Source: Gnomoniopsis sp. IMI 355080
Taxonomy: Eukaryota; Ascomycota; Sordariomycetes; Diaporthales; Gnomoniaceae
Direction: 5' to 3'
Length of the DNA stretch: 50,476 nucleotides
NCBI GenBank assembly: GCA_027946555.1
Contig: JAPEVC010000250.1
Span: 1 to 50,476, forward strand
Shown here: piece after piece, positions 43,911 to 50,476 of the stretch
Layout: the number at the start of each line of letters is the position of its first letter
Numbering within the stretch: position 1 is the first letter of the stretch
Notes under the pieces: model-generated
What the model was told of the DNA's origin: nothing
Databases searched by the model: none
Seen by the model: only the letters and a program-made list of their open reading frames with translations
Translations under genes and position numbers: made by a program

Positions 43911-44342
43911 GCAATCCACCAGGACTTAAATATCTTACAGGGCTGGGCGAGACGGGCCACACCCTCACTACTAGAATGAATAATTAAGCAGGCGGCCCTA
44001 GCGGGGCAGAAATAGTTTTAACCGTTAATAAAGGTATAATTATATACTAGCAGCAGTTTACCTAATACTGCGATACCTTCGAAAAGACTTTCTTTAATAG
44101 GAATATTAATCTTATCAGCCTTTAAGCTATATATATTCCCTATAAGTATTATATATTTCGGTTTATATTCTCTAGTATAATTATATTAATACCGGTACCT
44201 AGTGTATAAAGTTCTAGAGAGACTTACTTCTTTATATCTATTAAACTTCTTCCTATATAGCCTTAAGGGGATCTGTAATATAGAAGATATAGAGATAGAT
44301 TATGCTTATAGCACGATAGTGGACCATCTTCTATATCATATA
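43911..44342 (+). pseudogene. 432-bp repeat unit, copy 1: RIP-degraded coding-like element
   Basis: First of two head-to-tail copies with period exactly 432 bp (144 codons). In the frame starting at 43911, codons read through but are broken at 43977 (TGA), 44013 (TAG), 44019, 44037, 44178 and 44187 (TAA). All these stops can arise from CAA, CAG, CGA or TGG by C-to-T or G-to-A change. The frame then stays open for 60 codons into copy 2. In the 3' half this copy carries the T/A state at essentially every site that differs from copy 2. The element is unidentified; a decayed transposon or internally repeated gene is possible. Confidence 0.7.
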
Positions 44343-44774
44343 GCAATCCACCAGGACTTAAACGTCTTATAGGGCTAGGCGAGACGGGCCACACCCTTAC
44401 TATTAGAATAAATAATTAAGCAGGCGGCCTTAGCGGGGCAGAAATAGTTTTAACCGCTGATAAAGGTATAATTATATACTAGCAGTAGTTTGCCTAATAT
44501 TATAATACCTTCGAAAAGACTTTCTTTAATAGGAATATTAATTATATTAGCCTTTAAGCTATATATATTCCCTATAGGCATCGTATATTTCGGTTTATAT
44601 TCTCTAGTATGATTATATTAATACCGGTACCTGGCGTGTAAAGTTCTAGAGAGACTTACTTCTTTGTATCTGTTAAACTTCTTCCTATGTAGCCTTAAGG
44701 GGATCTGCAATATGGAAGATGCAGAGATGGATTATGCTCATGGCACGACAGTGGACCATCTTCTACATCACATA
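44343..44774 (+). pseudogene. 432-bp repeat unit, copy 2: RIP-degraded coding-like element
   Basis: Gap-free alignment with copy 1 gives about 40 differences by hand count, all but one transitions. In the same frame, stops occur at 44370 and 44376 (TAG), 44409 (TAA), 44445 (TAG), 44451 and 44469 (TAA), 44610 (TGA) and 44619 (TAA). At 44370 this copy has TAG where copy 1 has CAG; at 44376 it has TAG where copy 1 has TGG. A third unit begins at 44775 but only about 12 bp (GCAACCCACCAG) match before divergence. The frame runs on to a TGA near 44840. Confidence 0.7.
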
Positions 44775-44786
44775 GCAACCCACCAG

Positions 44787-46212
44787 CTGGCTGTCTTCAA
44801 TCTATATGATTCCCGCGGAAATCAAAAAGAAACACCCGCCTGATTTTCAAGCGGCCATAGCGATCTGCAGCTTGCGTGTACCTACTCACAGAAGACGGAA
44901 TTATCGGCAATGGTCGGTAATACGTGGCCACGCAGCCAAAAGTAATATGCGAGCGACACCTCAGGTCGCCACAAGAGATACTCAGAATTTCAATAAATGA
45001 GATATTTGATCTTCCTCGTCGCCTCACAGGCCCAAATGCCAAGTTGAGCTTCTATGAACATTTGCAATAGGACTACTGTTATAAACCCGCTAGTGGCTCG
45101 TCAAGCGCTCAACCTGTGTTTACACTCCAGAGTAAACAAACATCTTAAAGAGAGAGCTTTATCATAATCGTGTATGCTTCGCTCATCATCTTGAGTCGCA
45201 TCTATGAATAGCTAAAGCATATTAATCATAATGACCTAATTAAGGCATCACCGCGGGCATGAAATCTTTTCTGCACAGTTCTTGGACTTGAATACACAGT
45301 TAGGAAAAGCGGGTATGATTCAACCAATGATTACAATAAAATGATTCTGACTTCATGGTTTCTAAGTGAAATCCAAGGGATGAGAGTTGACTTCAAAACC
45401 TGTGGGATCATGGATGTTTAATCTAATGTAGAATCAATAATGGACATGGTCCATTCCTGCTAATAGTCTCCTTAAGCCGTCATTCGAGAAAATTCATAGA
45501 ACTTCAGTTATATCTAGAAGGGGAGAAGTGCTGATGTAGGAAACGAAGTTGATTTAATGTATAACAACCAGCTTACAGCCGTTCCATGCATGCCGAGGGA
45601 CTATACTGGCCGCATCTTTTCCCTAGGAAGCACATGATTCATCAGTGACTAAATTCATACTTTCATAATATCTAGTGATATCGAGGAAATTAAACTCCAG
45701 CTATGTGTTCAAGGGATGACACGTGTTCCAGGGACAACACTACGGGAGACCCACAGGCAAGGCTGAACAGACAGGGGTCCATGCATCATCACCAGAGTAA
45801 CCCCTGTCAGAATAGTGTAAGCCAATTGGCTTACGTCCTCGTCTAACAGCCTTGTGAGTTGCTAGCGAGTTGCTAGCAAACAACAGTTCTTCACACTTCG
45901 ATACCAAGCTCTATACCCTGCGACGTGACAGCTCTGTTATTCAATCTCTTTATTTTCCCCAGTTTTCTGCTGTCCATATCAAGTTTGCAACCTTTGCATC
46001 AGGTCCCGACATACACCAAATTCCTGCCTCCAACTTCTCAACAACTTCCGCAAAACTCGCAAGACATCTCAAAGTTGCATCCTTCCTTAGCTTGCAACCC
46101 CACCTAGAACTTCTCAGACTCTCAAGAAAGTCACAACTTGCCATTCAAAGCTTCCATGAGAAACTACACATTGCAGAAGTTTCTTCAACCTTGACATCAC
46201 GAGCTCTTCAAG
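44787..46212. other. intergenic, about 1.4 kb after the repeat
   Basis: No supported gene. Short open frames at 44797-45042 (-) and 45870-46403 (+) lack motifs; the second overlaps the start of the next gene in another frame and begins at a non-ATG codon. The 3' part should hold the promoter and leader of the gene at 46213. Confidence 0.45.
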
Positions 46213-47587
46213 ATGCTGTCAATCGCCATACAATCGCAATGGCTCATCGCCGCTTCCATCGCCAGCTCCATCTTTTACTTCCTTCAGTTCCTCTGCTTGA
46301 TGGCTCTAATCAGCTTGACTGCCTGCTATATTTGGATTCTTGCATTCCTCATCGACATACTCTTCATGAGTCTTCTCCAGGACGACCACAAAGTCAAGCA
46401 TGACGAGCTTCCCCGATTCTCCTTCGATGGATGCGATTACGAGCCCTGGGTTAACCCCATCCGAGAGAACATCGCTGTGTATCTCGTTAGCGACGTCTTA
46501 ACAGCGGAAATGACGGCAGATTCGTTGGACGCCCTGCTACCTGCCAACTACTACCTGAAGTATCCCCATGCGTTCGTGCCCTCATCCGTGGCTTTCGCCT
46601 GGCGCCTGTGGGAGACCCTTGTACACTTCGCCTTCCAGATCCCCCACGACCATGTCGGCCAGGAGAAGCTGGTGTCACTCATCGTGGCTCTGTCTGAGCG
46701 ACCTGCAGTTTTGGTCAGGCACGAAAATGTAAGTCGCATTGACATCACCCTCATATTTGAACGGTGCATTTAAGTCTGCTAACGCGTGTTGACTTAGACC
46801 TTGTTGCGCTTTTGGGACGCGATGCCCCACTACAACGATTTCATTGCGTTGTACGGGAACGGTAAGTGTTGGATGGCTTGGAACGAATCTCATAGCAAAC
46901 CTCCCACACCCCAACGACTGAACTTCACTGATACGCATCGCAGAGTTCTTTTTCAACGACACCTGGCGCCATACCGGCGACAAGATCCATCAAACAAACC
47001 TCATGGCCTTCCTTGCACGTGTCCAGGCGACGGGCCTGCCGCACGGCGAGATATTCGGTGAGAAGTGGTCTTTCTACTTAGCGCTCCACGAGAAACAGCT
47101 TGATACCCTCCCTTGGGCCGCCCTCTGGATCAAGCACTGCGGTGAGTACCTGTGGTGGCTCGTTTCGCAGGATTCTAGCCACAACTCCAGGCTAAGCAAG
47201 GAAACGTGGACGAACTACATGGAACAATTCGGCAACATCGCCTGCGACGGTCGAAATGGGCGATATGTGAGATCACTTGCCCAAGACGCATTTCGCACCA
47301 TGGCAAGACTCACCGCCTCGGCACCGAATCCGAAGTTTGACAATATTGGACAACGGAGATGGGAGGCGATCTTGGAACGAGAGGGACCCCAGGGTGTGTT
47401 TGAAGAACCCATTGCGCCGGACCTGTGGGAAGAGGAGGAAGAAGTGGAAGAGTACGAGGACGATTGGTGGATATTCGGGGATGGGGAGGATCCAAACGGA
47501 TTTCATCCCTTGCGTCCACTGGGAGGTTACCTTGCGTACTCGAATGTAACTGAAGCGGATGAGAGGGTAATTGCGCAGGCGGCTTAA
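46213..47587 (+). CDS. membrane-anchored DUF3632-like fungal protein (three exons)
   Basis: 407 aa, function unknown. Exons are 46213..46728, 46798..46861 and 46944..47587; introns are 69 and 82 bp with GTAAGT donors and TTAG / GCAG acceptors, and frame continuity is clean. Residues ~8-55 are strongly hydrophobic (two possible membrane segments, LIAASIASSIFYFLQFLCLM and ISLTACYIWILAFLIDILFM), unusual for an otherwise soluble helical protein. The body pattern resembles the DUF3632 family of filamentous fungi: an N-terminal helical stretch around FAFQIPHDHVGQEKLVSLI, a WDAMPHYNDF turn, and WAALWIKHCGEYLWWLV. An acidic Glu/Asp run lies near 345-365. The membrane segment might be a chance translation if the true start is the later Met at the end of the hydrophobic stretch (LFMSLLQDD). 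Confidence 0.55.
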
Positions 47588-48166
47588 GCAACCGTGAGAT
47601 GCTGGTATGGGTCAGAACACAACAACGTTGGGGCCAAGAATATGCGATCAGGAGGTGCATTTCATGGCAAAAGCCCAGAGGATACATGTGGGGCTTTTGT
47701 TTGCAAGGATCCCATAATGACAATGGCAGAGGAAGCCGCAATTTGGGATGCTTTGTTATACTGTACAGCAATGAATTGTAATTCTTAATTTACTACTGAA
47801 CAAAGCATGCATTGTGTTCACTGTGTGAAAGAATATGCATTTCCAACAAAACCCAGCACGACTAGTAGCGTAGTCTTGTATTCATAGTCAAGTTTCACAA
47901 TGGAACCGATGCTTGGAGATACCAACGTTTGTGAACAAATATAGTACGAACTGTATGAGCAATCGTTAACATTTCCATGAAATCGAGACAAAGACCCGCA
48001 GAAATTTATATAATCGGAGCATCATGCCCCAGTAAACAAACAGCCGTCCTGCTCAAACACATCAATATTCTCGTTTCAGTTCTTTTTTCCTTTGTTCAAT
48101 TTCTAATCAGAAGTAGCAGCAACAGAGTTCTCAACACTTCTTGAATTGCTGACCACAAAAGCCTTG
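47588..48166. other. intergenic, promoter region of the OTU-like gene
   Basis: No gene supported. It carries a TATA-like element at about 48006-48013. Confidence 0.5.
48004..48013 (+). promoter_or_regulatory. TATA-box candidate upstream of the OTU-like gene
   Basis: ATTTATATAATC lies about 155 bp before the ATG at 48167. A long pyrimidine-rich leader (TTCTTTTTTCCTTTGTTC) follows. Confidence 0.45.
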
Positions 48167-50147
48167 ATGGCGAATTTCGTTACAGATCCCGCGACTGGGC
48201 TTCCCATTCCAACGTTGGGCTTCCCGCATGATATCGATACACGTCTGAAGAGGTTGGGCTATGATCACACGGCCGGTCTTGATTATGACTGGGGTGATTG
48301 TGCGCATGCAGTAAGTACCACTTCTGTCACATATAGTAGTTGAAGCTGACTGTACCCAGTGGTATGTGCTGGGTCTCGATCAATACGGTGCAACAGCTGA
48401 TGCACCCGTGCCATCGCAAGCCGATTTTGAGAACTATTGCCAGTGTCTACTGGCAAAGGTACCTACAGTCGTGTTGATCACCGGTGTCAGCAACAACAAG
48501 AACACAAGGCGAAGGTATCGGATGATCTTGATGGCCATCAGGACTCTGTCGGGCCACCAGCGCGCACACCTCAATGAAGTAAATCCCGACGACTGGACTA
48601 TCGACACGAGGTTCCCACAAGCTGGAGATTTGGACTTGCAAGGAGTTTCGTGGAAAGACCACATGGCACGTACCATTCCGCCTGGAGCAACACTACCCCT
48701 CGCAAACACGCAAGTCTTCCGAAGCCAAAGTGCCGCCAACATTGCAGCTCGACTAGCACGAAGACGGCAATACAAAGCGACACCGCGCATGCATTTACAA
48801 CCCACCGCCGCCGAAGTCGCTTACAATGAGATCAAGATTCGGGAGGCCGAATGGGAATTTGCGAACCGACACACCGACTTCACCGTTCAGGATGACGCGG
48901 GCGGGAACCACTTTGTGACAGTGGTCCCATGCTGCCGTGAATTTAACAACTCGCTGTGGCACGCCTTGTCGTACCAAGTCAATGTCCCTGGGCTGGATCC
49001 CGAGAACGCCCGGCAGGGTCTGCGCGGTGGTCGCCGCGAGAAGGCCTGGCTTTACAACTACTTCATGTCTGCGCTGATGGAGCCCACCCACATCCGCCAT
49101 AGGGCATATACATGGATGCAGCAGAACGAGAAGACCACTCCCGGCACGCAAGCCGATAACGAAATCCTAATGAGCTGGGGCGAGCTTTCCATTCTGCGAG
49201 CGTTGGCCACTAACAGACCCCATGCGGGCAGGGCCAAGTGGCCTGCGTTTCCGGGCATTTTTCAGTTGATCTCGGATTTCTTTCGCATGGAGGTGATTGT
49301 GTTTGTCGGAAACAAAGGTCTTCCTGCTCCACCTCTTCCACCCCAGCAAGACGCACAGCCATCAAGGTCGAGCTGGAGGCTTCCATACACTTATCATGTA
49401 TTTGGAAAGCATGAATATGGCACGCCCCGGGACTCTAGACAAGGGCAAAGGGCCGCAGGTAACGACCAGCTGTTCTTCGTGACTGACAATGACTGGCAAC
49501 ATTTCGATGCGGTCAAGTTCCCCCAGTCCGGCGCTACTGATGCCACAGGTAACTTCGACACCAGCAAGACTGGCGAAGACCACCGCTATGGAAATAGGAA
49601 CTTTCCCTTCTTTGCTCACAATAGCACTGGCGAATACGTCAGTGGACAGTTGCCGGATATCCCTGCGCCCCCGAATGCCGCAGTAGGTCCCAACAACGGG
49701 CGCGTGTGGTGTCCCGCTGATGACACGAAGTGGCGTCTTCCAGATGATCACCCGTTCGTGCGGTGCTGTGACAACGACTTCGACATCGTCGATGAGCGCG
49801 GCAATGGTCAGATGCCGCGATTGCCTACATTGCATCGTATGTCTGAGTGGGGTTCAGGTGTGCCGATCGGCTCGCCCCCGAGGAACCTTGGTCCTAGGAC
49901 TTTCGAGCCATGGCTGGTCACTTCAGGGGGATACTACCCTGAGAGCGACCAAAAGAAGCAGCCTGCGGTCGGTATGTTCCATGACAATGTGTCAAAGAGG
50001 TTCTATGATGCTTTTGATACGCTCAATGCCCAGGGACACCAGGTAGATGTTGGCGATGGATTACAGGAGCCAGGTGAGCTTCATGTGGTCGACGGCAATC
50101 CACAGATCAGGTACGGGTCGCTCAAAAGAAATCGTCGAGGACAGTAG
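48167..50147 (+). CDS. OTU-fold-like protein with serine at the catalytic cysteine position (two exons)
   Basis: 643 aa, no firm family match. Exons are 48167..48310 and 48360..50147; the 49-bp intron (GTAAGTACC...CCCAG) joins DCAHA to WYVLGLDQYG. The middle region follows the order of an OTU deubiquitinase. FNNSLWHALSYQV (~243-255) sits where OTU proteins have DGNCLFRAL. A helical stretch ends in MSWGELSILRALA (~323-335), like the conserved WGG...ELxALA. Then come FFRMEVIVFV (~360) and NDWQHFDAVKF, with His429 where the catalytic histidine is expected. The nucleophile position holds Ser246, while Cys239 and Cys240 lie seven and six residues before it. The C-terminal ~200 residues are Pro/Gly/Asp-rich with no recognised domain. 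The fold assignment is inference from motif order. Confidence 0.5.
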
Positions 50148-50476
50148 GATGGTCGGTAGTTATCCGCAAGGTACGGAGCTTTAGTAAACTTCATGACTGA
50201 GTTTCTCAAATAATTTAATGATAATACTTGTTCAGATGAAGGGTATATTAATTTGCATGTGACCTGTCCAGGATCACAGGATTATTCAACAGTGGCCTCT
50301 GCTCAGTGAGACTGCACGGAGGATCTGTACACCACCCAAGCCGGCCATCTTTGAACGAGATAAATCTCTTTAATTTTTCGTTTTGTTCTCTTGATTTCTC
50401 TCTAATTTATCTAATTTGTCTTCAAATATTCTTGATGTCTTTGAATCTGTCCGGCTCAGCTCGCGGCCTCGTGGGC
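50148..50476. other. intergenic at the right edge
   Basis: AT-rich 3' flank of the preceding gene. Nothing recognisable. Confidence 0.5.

Noticed and set aside
43911..44774. The tandem repeat as a centromeric or telomeric satellite
   Set aside because: There are only two copies, one reading frame is largely preserved, and there is no telomere-like motif; degraded coding DNA explains it better.
45870..46403. 177-codon frame upstream of the DUF3632-like gene
   Set aside because: It begins at a non-ATG codon, conflicts in frame with the better supported exon at 46213, and reads as a Ser/His/Leu-rich leader translation.

Overview
The window is nuclear DNA of a filamentous ascomycete (Pezizomycotina). 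The genes are split by short introns, mostly 48-170 nt, with GT(A/G)(A/C/T)GT donors, CTAAC-type branch points and YAG acceptors. The gene set fits this group: an HsbA-type cell-wall protein, a lipoxygenase, a BRCT-WGR-PARP protein and a phenol-hydroxylase-type monooxygenase. A tandem repeat near 44 kb carries the transition-only signature of repeat-induced point mutation (RIP). ACCTAGGT-type microsatellites hint at Sordariomycetes, but weakly. I see no tRNA, rRNA or CRISPR array.

Layout. 0-4 kb holds the end of a possible thymidylate kinase, GTP cyclohydrolase I (-) and TAF11 (+), the last two divergent. 5.7-11.5 kb holds a GPI-anchored HsbA-like surface protein, an intracellular lipoxygenase, and an extended SDR reductase facing it tail to tail. 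13.7-21.6 kb holds an F-box protein, an aquaporin, S-adenosylmethionine decarboxylase with a long ATG-free leader, and the Fe-S scaffold protein Cfd1. 22.3-33.7 kb holds a disordered protein with clathrin-adaptor-like DPW motifs, an Fmp42/SLC43-like transporter, a second F-box protein and PARP. 34.7-43.1 kb holds an FAD phenol-hydroxylase-type monooxygenase (4 exons), a Dal5-type MFS permease (8 exons) and a secreted alpha/beta hydrolase.

The last 7 kb looks accessory. There is a gene desert with two 432-bp tandem copies of a RIP-degraded element, then two poorly recognisable proteins: a membrane-anchored DUF3632-like protein, and a 643-aa protein that I read as an OTU-fold protease relative whose catalytic cysteine position holds serine.

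Most genes are unrelated housekeeping or accessory functions, not a cluster. The lipoxygenase/reductase pair and the monooxygenase/permease/hydrolase run are the only plausible metabolic neighbourhoods, and no backbone biosynthetic enzyme is present. Exon structures were built by hand from splice signals and reading-frame continuity; several ATG choices are judgement calls. Intergenic entries state what I saw or did not see.
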